Positions 43,312-53,014 are shown, counted from the first letter of the stretch. The stretch: DNA of 64,000 nucleotides from Mucilaginibacter pineti (GCF_900101875.1 NZ_FNAI01000009.1:1-64000), one strand, 5' to 3'. The notes: a model not told the origin generated them from the sequence alone. Program-made: numbers and translations.

Positions 43312-45167
43312 GTACTTATCTATCTGCCGAGAACCTTGGCCATCAATTTCATGACAACTGGTTATTTAAAAATATAACCATAGGCATTAACCGCGGCCGC
43401 AGGGTGGCATTGGTTGGTGTTAACGGCGCCGGTAAATCTACCTTATTAAAACTTTTAGCCGGTTACATAAAACCAACTGAAGGCAAGGTGGTTCAGGCCC
43501 GCGACCTTAACATGGGTTACCTGGAGCAGGACCCCGGCTTTAAGGATGCAGTTACCATCAGCGATTATATTTTTCATGCAGATGATGTGCAGCAGCAGAT
43601 GATCCGTAAGTATGAAGAACTTTTGGAAAACGACCCGGACAATGCCAAAGCCATTGAAAAGGTAATGGAGGAAATGAGCGAGGTTGACGCCTGGGAATAT
43701 GAGTACAAAATAAAAACCATTTTAGGCCGCCTGGATATACATCACCTTAATCAGCATATCACTACCCTATCGGGCGGACAAAAGAAACGTTTGGCATTGG
43801 CCAAGCTGCTTATTGAAGATCCGGATATTTATATTTTAGATGAGCCTACCAATCACCTGGACATTGATACCATTGAGTGGCTCGAGAAATTATTGACCGA
43901 TGGCTCAAAAACTATATTGATGGTTACGCACGACAGGTATTTCCTGGATAACGTATGTAACGAGATATTGGAGATAGATCGTGGTAAGATAGTTCCTTAT
44001 AACGGCAGCTATGGTTATTACCTGGAGAAGAAGGCCGAACGTGATGCATCTGACGAAGCATCGTTTCAAAAGAACAGCAATTTATTACGCAAGGAATTGG
44101 AATGGATGCGCCGCCAGCCGCAAGCACGGGGTACCAAATCAAAGGCTCGTATTGATGCTTATTATGATCTGGAAGAAAAAACCAAGAGCGGCGGAATCCG
44201 TGAAAAAGTTGAGCTGAGTGTTAAAACGGCGCGTCAGGGTAATAAGATCATGGAAATGGAGCACTTGGGCAAAGGTTTTAATGGCAATACCTATATAGAA
44301 AACTTTAGCTACGTATTTAAAAAGGGAGACAGGATTGGTCTTGCCGGTAAAAACGGTACCGGTAAATCAACCCTGCTTAATTTAATTACAGGCTCATTAC
44401 AACCCGATAAGGGAACCATTGTAAAAGGCGAAACTACCGTGATAGGCTACTTCCATCAATCGGGCATTGTATTTAAGGATGATGAACGTGTAATTGATGT
44501 GGTGAAGAATGTGGCCGAGTTTATAACTATGGCTGATGGAAAGATGATCTCGGCATCTGCCCTGCTTACGCTGTTCCTCTTCCCTCCTGCCAAGCAGTAT
44601 GGTTTTATATCAAAACTTAGTGGTGGCGAAAAGAAACGCCTGCAACTGATGAGCATCCTGATGAAGAACCCTAACTTCCTGATACTGGATGAGCCTACCA
44701 ATGATTTGGATATTGATACGCTGAATGTATTAGAGGAGTTTTTAACCAATTACTCGGGTATATTAATGATGGTATCGCACGATAGGTATCTATTGGATAA
44801 ACTAACCGACCAGCTATTTATTATGGAAGGTAACGGCCATGTAAGAATCTATAATGGCAATTACTCATCATACAGGATAGAATTAGAGGAAGCCAAACAA
44901 AGCAAAAAAATAGCACCCTCTGTTGCCCCTGTAACGGCCCCTAAAAAAAGCAAGTTAAGCTTTAAGGAAACAAAGGAGTTGGAAACTATTGAGGCCGAAA
45001 TAACTGTTATAGAAAACAGCATAAAAGATAAAACCGACCAGCTAAATAAGGTTGGCATTGAGCTTGTAAAGCTTAATGAAATTATGGCACAGATAGCTGA
45101 TCTGAACACTAAACTGGATACTAAAAGTGCCCGTTGGATTGAGTTAACAGAACTAAAAGAAGCATAA
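43308..45167 (+). CDS. ABC-F ATPase (Uup-like)
   Basis: 619 residues from GTG 43308, which overlaps the previous stop (GTGA). Two ATPase domains: GVNGAGKST, LSGGQKKRLALAKLL and ILDEPTNHLD in the first; GKNGTGKST, LSGGEKKRLQL and ILDEPTNDLD in the second. Between them lies the P-site interaction linker (RRQPQARGTKSKARIDAYYD). The C-terminal 80 residues are a charged coiled coil, as in Uup. ABC-F proteins act on the ribosome, not in membranes. The next small membrane gene follows without a gap. Confidence 0.93.
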   Translation: MSTYLSAENLGHQFHDNWLFKNITIGINRGRRVALVGVNGAGKSTLLKLLAGYIKPTEGKVVQARDLNMGYLEQDPGFKDAVTISDYIFHADDVQQQMIRKYEELLENDPDNAKAIEKVMEEMSEVDAWEYEYKIKTILGRLDIHHLNQHITTLSGGQKKRLALAKLLIEDPDIYILDEPTNHLDIDTIEWLEKLLTDGSKTILMVTHDRYFLDNVCNEILEIDRGKIVPYNGSYGYYLEKKAERDASDEASFQKNSNLLRKELEWMRRQPQARGTKSKARIDAYYDLEEKTKSGGIREKVELSVKTARQGNKIMEMEHLGKGFNGNTYIENFSYVFKKGDRIGLAGKNGTGKSTLLNLITGSLQPDKGTIVKGETTVIGYFHQSGIVFKDDERVIDVVKNVAEFITMADGKMISASALLTLFLFPPAKQYGFISKLSGGEKKRLQLMSILMKNPNFLILDEPTNDLDIDTLNVLEEFLTNYSGILMMVSHDRYLLDKLTDQLFIMEGNGHVRIYNGNYSSYRIELEEAKQSKKIAPSVAPVTAPKKSKLSFKETKELETIEAEITVIENSIKDKTDQLNKVGIELVKLNEIMAQIADLNTKLDTKSARWIELTELKEA

Positions 45168-45413
45168 ATGAAAACATCAGATATCATAGCTTCTACAGGT
45201 GTTATTATACTTTTAATAGCATTTATGCTTAATTTGATGGGTAAGCTATCGTCAGAAAGCAAAGTTTATAAACTACTGAATTTTGCAGGCGCAGGCACCT
45301 GTTGCTATGCATCATACATGGTAAGTTTTTATCCTTTTGTGGTATTAGAGGCCGTTTGGGGCACTGTTGCATTGGTGTCATTATTCAAAGTTCCACGTGG
45401 AACATCAGTATAG
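45168..45413 (+). CDS. CBU_0592-like small membrane protein
   Basis: 81 residues with three membrane segments (IIASTGVIILLIAFMLNLMG, NFAGAGTCCYASYMVSFY, VVLEAVWGTVALVSLF), the layout of CBU_0592-domain proteins. ATG follows the ABC-F stop directly. A parS palindrome is built into its last codons (KVPRGTSV). Confidence 0.7.
   Translation: MKTSDIIASTGVIILLIAFMLNLMGKLSSESKVYKLLNFAGAGTCCYASYMVSFYPFVVLEAVWGTVALVSLFKVPRGTSV
45389..45404. promoter_or_regulatory. parS-like site 1
   Basis: AGTTCCACGTGGAACA holds the 14-bp perfect palindrome GTTCCACGTGGAAC, the ParB-site core; one outer base differs from the full 16-bp symmetry. Confidence 0.75.
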
Positions 45414-45448
45414 GATAGCTAATTTTGTATCTATTCTATATATAATGC

Positions 45449-45521
45449 CATTGCGAAGAATGAAGCAATCTCATTAAACAAGTCCACTACTTATAAGGAG
45501 ATTGCCTCGTCCCTCGCAATG
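45449..45521. repeat. CATTGCGA-type dispersed inverted repeat
   Basis: CATTGCGAAGAATGAAGCAA and the complementary arm GAGATTGCCTCGTCCCTCGC (45498-45521) form an imperfect hairpin between two parS sites. It belongs to the same family as the repeats at 49931 and 53041. Confidence 0.75.
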
Positions 45522-45541
45522 ATATAGTAAAATAATACACA

Positions 45542-45557
45542 TGTTCCACGTGGAACA
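45542..45557. promoter_or_regulatory. parS-like site 2 (perfect)
   Basis: TGTTCCACGTGGAACA, a perfect 16-bp palindrome, differing from the general parS consensus TGTTTCACGTGAAACA only by a symmetric T/A to C/G change. Confidence 0.85.
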
Positions 45558-45615
45558 TGTAATAAATTAAGCGTGATTATATGCTTAATTAAGCAAAATC
45601 AATAAGAATATTAAG

Positions 45616-45631
45616 TGTTCCACGGGGAACA
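45616..45631. promoter_or_regulatory. parS-like site 3
   Basis: TGTTCCACGGGGAACA, one substitution from site 2, 12 bases before the mnmG start. It overlaps the leader just ahead of the GGAGGT ribosome-binding site. Confidence 0.7.
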
Positions 45632-45643
45632 TGGAGGTATAAA

Positions 45644-47506
45644 ATGTTTAGGAAATATAACGTTATTGTTGTTGGAGCCGGGCATGCAGGTTGTGAAGCT
45701 GCTGCTGCTGCCGCCAACTTGGGATCATCTGTTTTACTGATTACCATGAATATGGGAACCATTGCACAGATGAGTTGTAATCCTGCTATGGGCGGTGTTG
45801 CAAAGGGCCAAATTGTGCGTGAAATAGATGCTTTAGGTGGCTATTCGGGGATAATTACCGATAAAACCTCCCTGCAATTTAGGATGCTTAACCTATCAAA
45901 AGGCCCCGCCATGTGGAGTCCCAGAGCCCAAAGCGATCGTATGCGCTTTGCCGAAGAATGGCGTTTGGCTTTAGAAAGAACACCTAATGTAGACTTCTGG
46001 CAAGACACTGTTTCTTCCCTTTTAGTAAAGGGAAATACGGTCGCGGGCGTACGTACATCTATAGGTATTGAGATAGAAGCCGACTCAGTTGTGCTTACTA
46101 ATGGAACCTTTCTGAATGGCATTATACATATAGGTGAAAAGAAATTTGGCGGTGGCCGTGCAGGTGAAAAAGCAGCTACCGGCCTTACCGAACAACTAAC
46201 CCAATTAGGTTTTGATGCAGGCAGAATGAAGACTGGTACCCCTCCCCGTGTTGACGGTCGCAGCCTAAACTATAGCCTGATGGAAGAGCAATGGGGCGAT
46301 GAAGATCGCGGTCGTTTTTCTTATACCGATGTAAAACAGATAAAGGAACAACGCTGCTGCTGGATAACCTATACCAATACCGATGTACATGAAACATTAA
46401 AGGAAGGCTTTGAAAAGTCGCCCATGTTTACAGGTAGAATTAAAGGTTTAGGTCCACGCTATTGCCCATCAATTGAAGACAAGATCAACCGCTTTGCAGA
46501 GCGAGAACGTCACCAGATATTTGTTGAACCGGAAGGTTTAAACACCTGCGAGATCTACGTAAATGGTTTCTCGACCTCCCTACCCGAGGATGTACAATAC
46601 AAAGCGCTTACCAAAATACCTGGATTTGAAACAGCAAAAATGTTCCGCCCGGGCTATGCTATTGAGTACGATTACTTCCCGCCTACTCAGCTTGGCTTAA
46701 CTTTAGAAACCAAATTGATAAGCAATCTTTACTTTGCCGGCCAGATAAACGGCACCACCGGTTATGAAGAAGCAGCATCCCAAGGCTTCATAGCGGGTAT
46801 CAACGCACACCAAAAGATTAACGATAAACATGAGCTGATCCTTAAAAGATCGGAATCATACATCGGCGTTCTAATAGACGACCTGGTGACCAAGGGTACC
46901 GAAGAGCCCTACCGCATGTTTACTTCAAGAGCCGAACACCGCTTACTCCTGCGCCAGGATAATGCCGATATCAGGTTAAGCCCGATGGGGCATGAATTAG
47001 GATTAATCAGTGATGAACGTTTAGAAAAGGTAAACCAGAAGATAAAAAACTCCGATGATATTGTTGCCTATACCAAAAGCAAATCCATCGATCCGTCAAA
47101 CGTAAACGGCTTACTTGCCGAATTGGGCACGAGCGCGATATCACAGGGAGCCAAATTATTTAATTTATTAAGCCGACCGCAAATTGGTTTTAATGACCTG
47201 AAAAAGGCCGATCCAGCCTTGACAGAATTATTATCGGCCTATGATAAAGAAACTATTGAGCAGGCTGAAATAAAAATCAAATATGAGAGTTACTTTATAA
47301 AAGAATTGGAAATTGTTGACCGGATGAAGAAAATGGAAGACCGGGAAATAAATCCAAATTTTGATTATCATACATTAGGATCATTATCAAAAGAAGCCCG
47401 CGAAAAGTTGATGAAAATAAAACCTCGCACTTTAGGCCAGGCTTCACGAATTTCTGGCGTATCGCCGTCGGATATTTCAGTTTTAATGGTTCATGTATCC
47501 AGATAG
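45644..47506 (+). CDS. mnmG: tRNA U34 carboxymethylaminomethyl modification enzyme MnmG (GidA)
   Basis: 620 residues, full length. FAD site VVGAGHAGCEAAAAAANLG, then MSCNPAMGGVAKGQIVREID, GTFLNGIIHIGE, RMKTGTPPRVDGRS and the second nucleotide-binding region LYFAGQINGTTGYEEAASQG. With MnmE it modifies the wobble U of several tRNAs. An unusually clear ribosome-binding site (GGAGGT) precedes ATG 45644. In many bacteria gidA lies close to oriC, which agrees with the parS cluster in front of it. Confidence 0.97.
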   Translation: MFRKYNVIVVGAGHAGCEAAAAAANLGSSVLLITMNMGTIAQMSCNPAMGGVAKGQIVREIDALGGYSGIITDKTSLQFRMLNLSKGPAMWSPRAQSDRMRFAEEWRLALERTPNVDFWQDTVSSLLVKGNTVAGVRTSIGIEIEADSVVLTNGTFLNGIIHIGEKKFGGGRAGEKAATGLTEQLTQLGFDAGRMKTGTPPRVDGRSLNYSLMEEQWGDEDRGRFSYTDVKQIKEQRCCWITYTNTDVHETLKEGFEKSPMFTGRIKGLGPRYCPSIEDKINRFAERERHQIFVEPEGLNTCEIYVNGFSTSLPEDVQYKALTKIPGFETAKMFRPGYAIEYDYFPPTQLGLTLETKLISNLYFAGQINGTTGYEEAASQGFIAGINAHQKINDKHELILKRSESYIGVLIDDLVTKGTEEPYRMFTSRAEHRLLLRQDNADIRLSPMGHELGLISDERLEKVNQKIKNSDDIVAYTKSKSIDPSNVNGLLAELGTSAISQGAKLFNLLSRPQIGFNDLKKADPALTELLSAYDKETIEQAEIKIKYESYFIKELEIVDRMKKMEDREINPNFDYHTLGSLSKEAREKLMKIKPRTLGQASRISGVSPSDISVLMVHVSR

Positions 47507-47621
47507 TATGTAACTAATTGATAACTAATACATTATAAAATATCGTTTTAAATCAATTATTTTAGAATTTTAATATTACCGTTCATAAAAACATAAAAAT
47601 CGCTTATATCGCCTAAAAACC

Positions 47622-49262
47622 ATGTTAAATAAAAAATTGGCCAATTTTCACAATTTTTCACTCTTAATAATTGTCGCTTTGTTCATTTATGGCTGCGCTG
47701 CGCAACAACCACCCCAGGGAGGTCCGCGTGACGTCACCCCTCCTACTTTGGTGAAGGCAGTACCGGCAAACAAAACCAGAAATTTTGCGGCCAAAGAAAT
47801 CAACATGGAATTTGACGAGTTTATAAAACTCACCAATCAGTACCAGGAAATAAGCATGAGCCCGACGATGGAAAAACAACCGGAGTACTCTTCAAACAAA
47901 AGGAAGCTAAGGATTCAGTTTAAAGATACACTGCAAAAAAACACCACCTATGTCATAAACTTCGGCAAGGCCATTCAGGATGTTAACGAAAGCAACGTGA
48001 TGAAAAATTTCACCTACGTTTTTTCGACGGGCCCGCATATAGATTCATTGAGTATTTCTGGCACCGTTACAAACACCGTTACCCAGGAAAAGGAAAAAGA
48101 TGTTACGGTGATGCTTTTTCCTGTTAAACAGGATTCACTGCTATTTGGTAAAAAGAAGCCGAGTATTTTTACCACTACAGATTCAGTAGGGAATTTCAGT
48201 TTAAACAACTTACATGAAAACGAATACCGGATTTATGCTTTGAAAGAGGCAAGCCCTAATAAGATATTTGATAATGATCAGGAGTTAATAGGTTTCCTTA
48301 AAAAATCAATCAATCTTAAATCGGATACCAGTAACGTTAAACTAAACCTTTTTAAATCAGATCCGGATAAATTCAGAATCGCTGAAAAAAGATTTGATAT
48401 CGATGGTAAAATGCTGTTTGTTTTTAACAAAGGTTTATTAAAACCATCAATTAAAATTATTTATCCGGATGGTATCGACAATCAAAAATATGCGAGCTTT
48501 AGTAAAACGAAAGATACCGCGTCTGTTTATGTAAAAAACATGAGTTTCGATTCTATACGGGTTGCTTTTTTTGATAACAGTAAACCAATTGATACTGTAT
48601 ACATCTTAAAGCAAAAGAAGGAGTCGTTTACGCGTGTTATATCTTTTAAATACGATATATCAAATGACAAACTAAAACCTGGCACCGACCTTATAATAAC
48701 GCCCAACTTACCTACAGAAACGGTTGATAACTCGCAGATAACACTTAATGAAGATTCTGTAGCTGTTAATGATTTCACGCTTCAAAAGGATACGGGTAAC
48801 GTTAAAACTTTCACCCTAAAAAACAGGTGGCGCGAAAATGTTAAGTACGAACTTATATTTAACGACGGTGCTTTTACTGATATATATGGCGATAAAAATA
48901 AAAGAGTTTCTAAAAAATTCACGTTAGATAAAATTGAGAATTATAGTAACCTCACCGTTAAAGTAACTGTGCCCGATACCTCAAAGGCTTATGTTGTAGA
49001 ACTGTTAACGGCCGACAAGGTGGTGTTGCAAAGTACGCCCATCACTAAAAATACCGCTATCAGCTATAAAAATTACTTAACGGCTAAATACATGATCAGG
49101 GTGATATATGATGAAAACCGAAACGGAAAATGGGATAGTGGTAATGTAAAACAAAAACATCAGCCAGAAAATATATGGCTCTACGAAAAACAAATCTCCC
49201 TTAGGCCAAATTGGGAAGCCGAAGAACCTGTTACCATACCAAAAGAACCAATTACCTATTAA
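47622..49262 (+). CDS. Ig-like (Big_5) domain lipoprotein
   Basis: 546 residues. SpII signal IVALFIYGC-AAQQPPQGGP, then the typical GGPRDVTPPTLVKAVPANKT and NMEFDEFIKL of Bacteroidetes Ig-like (Big_5) lipoproteins. A carboxypeptidase-regulatory-like segment lies near 140-200 (VTVMLFPVKQDSL, TTDSVGNFSLNNLHENEYRI). C-terminal DENRNGKWDSG is a calcium-loop-like turn. Likely an outer-membrane lipoprotein, possibly linked to gliding or secretion apparatus in relatives; role not established here. Its end overlaps the carbonic anhydrase gene on the other strand by 11 bases. Confidence 0.82.
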   Translation: MLNKKLANFHNFSLLIIVALFIYGCAAQQPPQGGPRDVTPPTLVKAVPANKTRNFAAKEINMEFDEFIKLTNQYQEISMSPTMEKQPEYSSNKRKLRIQFKDTLQKNTTYVINFGKAIQDVNESNVMKNFTYVFSTGPHIDSLSISGTVTNTVTQEKEKDVTVMLFPVKQDSLLFGKKKPSIFTTTDSVGNFSLNNLHENEYRIYALKEASPNKIFDNDQELIGFLKKSINLKSDTSNVKLNLFKSDPDKFRIAEKRFDIDGKMLFVFNKGLLKPSIKIIYPDGIDNQKYASFSKTKDTASVYVKNMSFDSIRVAFFDNSKPIDTVYILKQKKESFTRVISFKYDISNDKLKPGTDLIITPNLPTETVDNSQITLNEDSVAVNDFTLQKDTGNVKTFTLKNRWRENVKYELIFNDGAFTDIYGDKNKRVSKKFTLDKIENYSNLTVKVTVPDTSKAYVVELLTADKVVLQSTPITKNTAISYKNYLTAKYMIRVIYDENRNGKWDSGNVKQKHQPENIWLYEKQISLRPNWEAEEPVTIPKEPITY

Positions 49263-49764
49263 ACCAACCGGAGTACATAATATAGTTATCGGGCAATTTA
49301 ACGAGCATAGCTTTCTGTTCGTCGGTTAGTGGTTTTATCTTTTTAGCGGGAATGCCGGCATACAGATAACCTGACTCGCAAATGGTATTTTCCAATACTA
49401 CAGCACCAGCTGCTATGATAACAAATTCGTTCACCACAGCATGATCCATCACAATTGCACCCATACCTACCAGCACATTGTTGTGCAGCGTACAACCATG
49501 TACAAGCGCGTTATGACCTATAGAAACATAATTACCTATATTAGTTGGCGCATTTAAGTAGGTAGCATGGATTACTGCTCCATCCTGTATATTGGTATTA
49601 TCACCAATTTTAATGTAATGCACATCACCTCTAATTACTGCATTAAACCATACCGAACAGTTATTACCCATCACCACATCGCCAACTATGGTAGCATTAG
49701 GCGCTATAAAGCAATCATTTCCCCAGACCGGGCTTTTATCTTTTACAGGTAGTATAACAGGCAT
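49252..49764 (-). CDS. Gamma-carbonic anhydrase family protein
   Basis: 170 residues. Left-handed beta-helix built from hexapeptide repeats (ATIVGDVVMGNNCSVWFNAV, IKIGDNTNIQDGAVIH). The zinc His set is GAVIHA, SIGHNALVHGC. Members hydrate CO2 or act as thiolesterase/acetyltransferase relatives (YrdA/PaaY). Full length. Convergent and slightly overlapping with the lipoprotein gene. Confidence 0.93.
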   Translation of the reverse strand: MPVILPVKDKSPVWGNDCFIAPNATIVGDVVMGNNCSVWFNAVIRGDVHYIKIGDNTNIQDGAVIHATYLNAPTNIGNYVSIGHNALVHGCTLHNNVLVGMGAIVMDHAVVNEFVIIAAGAVVLENTICESGYLYAGIPAKKIKPLTDEQKAMLVKLPDNYIMYSGWFNR

Positions 49765-49814
49765 ATATTTTAATTAGTGAGTTAGCGAATTAGTGATGGA
49801 ACAAATTTTTTATT

Positions 49815-49822
49815 TATGTTTG
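49815..49822 (+). promoter_or_regulatory. -7 box TATGTTTG for tRNA-Gly
   Basis: TATGTTTG ends 13 bases before the first base of the tRNA. Confidence 0.5.
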
Positions 49823-49835
49823 AATACAAATTTAA

Positions 49836-49908
49836 GCGGAAATAGCTCAGCTGGTAGAGCATCAGTTTCCCAAACTGAAGGCCGCGGGTTCGAATCCCGT
49901 TTTCCGCT
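49836..49908 (+). tRNA. tRNA-Gly (CCC)
   Basis: 73 bases: acceptor GCGGAAA/TTTCCGC, D-arm GCTC/GAGC, anticodon stem TCAGT/ACTGA around TTCCCAA, T-arm GCGGG-TTCGAAT-CCCGT, discriminator T as usual for Gly. CCA not encoded. Confidence 0.95.
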
Positions 49909-49930
49909 CAAAATTCTATTTCTCTACCAC

Positions 49931-50008
49931 TTGTCATTCTGAGGTACGAAGAATCTACTCGTAGATTTGTATATCTAATAATAGATTCTTCGTACCTCAG
50001 AATGACAA
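49931..50008. repeat. Perfect 27-bp inverted repeat, TCATTCTGAGG family
   Basis: Arms 49931-49957 and 49982-50008 are exact complements (core TTGTCATTCTGAGGTACGAA). They would fold into a long hairpin just after tRNA-Gly and before the nadB stop, and may terminate both. Confidence 0.9.
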
Positions 50009-50020
50009 AGTACCAGACTC

Positions 50021-51613
50021 CTAAAACACCGTATCTTCAACCTTTTCCGCATGTACAGGATAATCCGTAGTATAATGAAGTCCTCTGCTCTCTTTGCGTA
50101 ACATAGCCGATTTTACTACGATAAAAGATACCTGTATTAAATTACGCAACTCGCAAAGCTTTACAGATAGCTTTGTCTTTTTGTAGAAGGATTCCGTTTC
50201 TTCATACAACAACCCCAACCTGCGCATAGCCCTTTCCAGCCTGAAATCAGATCGGACAATACCTACATAGTCATTCATCAGCTTTTGCATCTCGCGTACA
50301 TTGTGGGTAACCAGGATATCTTCATTACTTAACTGTACACCATGCTCATCCCAGTCAGGTATATTTTCAGGAATCACATTTATTTCAAATTGCTTAATAG
50401 CATCTTTATAAATACGATGCGCGAAAACCAATGCCTCTAATAACGAATTAGATGCCAACCTATTAGCACCATGTAGACCGGTAGATGAACATTCGCCACA
50501 GGCATATAACCTTAATATAGACGATTGGCCAACATGATTTACCATTACACCACCACACATATAATGACACGCCGGCGCAACCGGGATCATATCCTTGGTC
50601 ATATCAATACCTATCTCCAAACATTTAGCATATATATTAGGAAAATGCTGCAGGATATCTTTTTTACTGCGATGTCTTATATCCAGGTAAACAAAATCCT
50701 CCCCCGATTTTTTTATCTCGGCATCAATAGCCCTTGCCGTAATGTCCCTCGGCGCCAGTGATTTACGTGGATCATATTCCTGCATAAATTCTTCTCCATT
50801 GGTACGTCTTAGCACGCCGCCAAAACCACGTACAGCTTCAGATATCAGGAAAGACGGATACTCGCCAGGATTATATAAAGCTGTTGGGTGAAACTGAATA
50901 AATTCCATATTACGCACTTTACCTTTTGCGCGGTAAACCATCGCTATACCATCGCCAGTAGCAATGGTTGGGTTGGTAGTAATAGAATATATATGCCCGG
51001 CACCGCCTGACGCCATCACCGTAACCTTAGATAATATCTTTTCCACAACATTACTTTCGGTATTAAAGGCATAAATGCCATAGCAGGTAATATCAGTACT
51101 TGATTTACCAACCAGCTGGCCCAAATGGTGCTGAGTTATCAGATCAACCGCGAAATAATGTGTTAATATTTCAATATTAGGATTCTTGTGTATCTCCTCT
51201 AATAATGATCGCTCTATTTCTAACCCGGTTACATCTTTATAATGGAGTACACGAAATTCGGAGTGGCCACCCTCTTTCGCAAGGTCATAAAAGCCTTCAT
51301 TTGTCTTATCGAAATTGGTTCCGTAATCAATAATTTCATTAATTCTTTCCGGTCCTTCCTTAACAACGGCTTCCACAACTTCGCGGTCGCAAAGGCCATC
51401 ACCGCTTATTAAGGTGTCTTCAATGTGTTTTTCAAAAGAATCTTCCTTTTTATCCACAACCACGGCAACACCGCCCTGGGCATACTTAGTGTTCGATTCG
51501 TCTTCGTTTGATTTTGTAACTATCAGAACCTTACCATGCTTTGCCGCCTTGAGGGCAAAACTTAATCCGGCTATACCCGATCCTACGATCAGGAAATCAA
51601 CAGTTCTGGTCAT
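50021..51613 (-). CDS. nadB: L-aspartate oxidase
   Basis: 530 residues. FAD site DFLIVGSGIAGLSFALKAAKHG at the N-terminus, KYAQGGVAVVVD, VMASGGAGHIYSITTNP, the succinate-dehydrogenase-like HPTALYNPGEYPSFLISEAVRG with active-site His/Arg, and C-terminal SRGLHYTTDYP. It oxidises L-aspartate to iminoaspartate, which NadA condenses to quinolinate, the first step of NAD synthesis. Divergent from nadA across 408 bp. Confidence 0.95.
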   Translation of the reverse strand: MTRTVDFLIVGSGIAGLSFALKAAKHGKVLIVTKSNEDESNTKYAQGGVAVVVDKKEDSFEKHIEDTLISGDGLCDREVVEAVVKEGPERINEIIDYGTNFDKTNEGFYDLAKEGGHSEFRVLHYKDVTGLEIERSLLEEIHKNPNIEILTHYFAVDLITQHHLGQLVGKSSTDITCYGIYAFNTESNVVEKILSKVTVMASGGAGHIYSITTNPTIATGDGIAMVYRAKGKVRNMEFIQFHPTALYNPGEYPSFLISEAVRGFGGVLRRTNGEEFMQEYDPRKSLAPRDITARAIDAEIKKSGEDFVYLDIRHRSKKDILQHFPNIYAKCLEIGIDMTKDMIPVAPACHYMCGGVMVNHVGQSSILRLYACGECSSTGLHGANRLASNSLLEALVFAHRIYKDAIKQFEINVIPENIPDWDEHGVQLSNEDILVTHNVREMQKLMNDYVGIVRSDFRLERAMRRLGLLYEETESFYKKTKLSVKLCELRNLIQVSFIVVKSAMLRKESRGLHYTTDYPVHAEKVEDTVF

Positions 51614-52021
51614 ATTTTTTATATAAGTTGTGTAAAAGTACTACTTGTGTTAATAAGCCGTACAAAAGATGTTAATTTCGTGTAAACAAATAGCTAATAA
51701 ATAGTGAAAGCGTTGATAACTCCCATTTGGGTGACAAAAATGAATAATTTTTGAGCGACTTTTGCGTCATTTAAACACTAAAGCTAACATTTTATACCAT
51801 GCTAAAATATTAACATATAACTTTTACAACAAAAATTTGATTGTCATATAAATCACACAATCAACCTAATACAAAATGAAAAAGTGTGGATAACTGTTAA
51901 TAAAAAGTAAAAAACAACTTTTACCACAAAACGTATCCCAACTTTTGCACATAACTAACACCTTAACAAGTAATAGTTTTATTTATATAAATAATTAGTT
52001 GTTATTAATTGAAATGTTGAA
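51614..52021. other. AT-rich nadB/nadA divergent spacer with a DnaA box
   Basis: 408 bp, very A/T-rich, no gene. It contains a perfect DnaA box (TTATCCACA, minus strand, 51885-51893); another lies nearby inside nadB (51450-51458). No NadR or riboswitch motif is evident. It must hold both nad promoters. Confidence 0.5.
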
Positions 52022-53014
52022 ATGAATACCTTCGAAGAAATAAACGTTACCGGATTTGTGGACGAATACATCGACCCAACGCTTGATCTGTTTGATGAGA
52101 TTGAAAAACTTAAAAAAGAAAAAAATGCAGTTGTTTTGGCCCATTACTACCAGGAACCCGATATTCAGGATATTGCAGATTATATTGGCGACAGCCTTGG
52201 ATTATCACAACAAGCTGCAAAAACTGATGCCGATATCATTGTTTTTGCAGGGGTACATTTCATGGCCGAAACAGCCAAAATATTATCACCAAACAAAACC
52301 GTATTACTGCCCGACTTAAAGGCAGGATGCTCATTAGCAGATAGTTGTCCGCCACATTTGTTTAAAAAATTTAAAGAAAACTATCCCGATCACCTGGTAA
52401 TAACTTATGTAAATTGTACCGCCGAACTGAAAGCTTTAAGCGATATTGTTTGTACATCAAGCAATGCGGTACAAATTGTAGAAAGCCTGCCAAAGGATCA
52501 AAAGATCATCTTCGGACCCGATAAAAACCTTGGTGCATGGGTAGCCAAAAAAACGGGTAGGGATCTGGTGTTATGGAATGGAGCATGTATGGTTCATGAG
52601 ATTTTTAGTCGCGAAAAGATCACTAAACTAAAAGAAAGGCATCCCGGCGCTAAGCTGTTGGCCCACCCCGAATGTGAGGAAGTGATACTGCAAATGGCCG
52701 ATTATATTGGCTCGACAACCGGGATATTGAAATATGCTGGCAGTCATGCCGATAAGGAATTTATAGTAGCTACCGAAGCAGGCATTTTACACCAGATGCA
52801 AAAAGAAAACCCCGATAAGGTTTTTATACCTGCACCGCCAAATAATAGCTGCGCCTGCAACGACTGTCCGCACATGAAGCGGAATACACTGGAAAAACTG
52901 TACCTATGCCTCAAAAATGGTACGCCAGAAATTACCGTACCTGCAGATATTATAGCAAGGGCGGTAAAGCCGATTGAAAGAATGCTGGAAATTTCGGCAC
53001 AGCTGGGTTTATAA
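52022..53014 (+). CDS. nadA: Quinolinate synthase
   Basis: 330 residues. Condenses iminoaspartate with dihydroxyacetone phosphate. Seen: VVLAHYYQEPDIQDIADYIG, DSLGLSQQAAKTDADIIVFAGV-type segments, the three 4Fe-4S ligands in GCSLADSC, the NGACMVHE-region Cys and the C-terminal CACNDCPHM, plus AHPECEEV. Full length. The iron-sulfur ligands appear intact. Confidence 0.95.
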   Translation: MNTFEEINVTGFVDEYIDPTLDLFDEIEKLKKEKNAVVLAHYYQEPDIQDIADYIGDSLGLSQQAAKTDADIIVFAGVHFMAETAKILSPNKTVLLPDLKAGCSLADSCPPHLFKKFKENYPDHLVITYVNCTAELKALSDIVCTSSNAVQIVESLPKDQKIIFGPDKNLGAWVAKKTGRDLVLWNGACMVHEIFSREKITKLKERHPGAKLLAHPECEEVILQMADYIGSTTGILKYAGSHADKEFIVATEAGILHQMQKENPDKVFIPAPPNNSCACNDCPHMKRNTLEKLYLCLKNGTPEITVPADIIARAVKPIERMLEISAQLGL

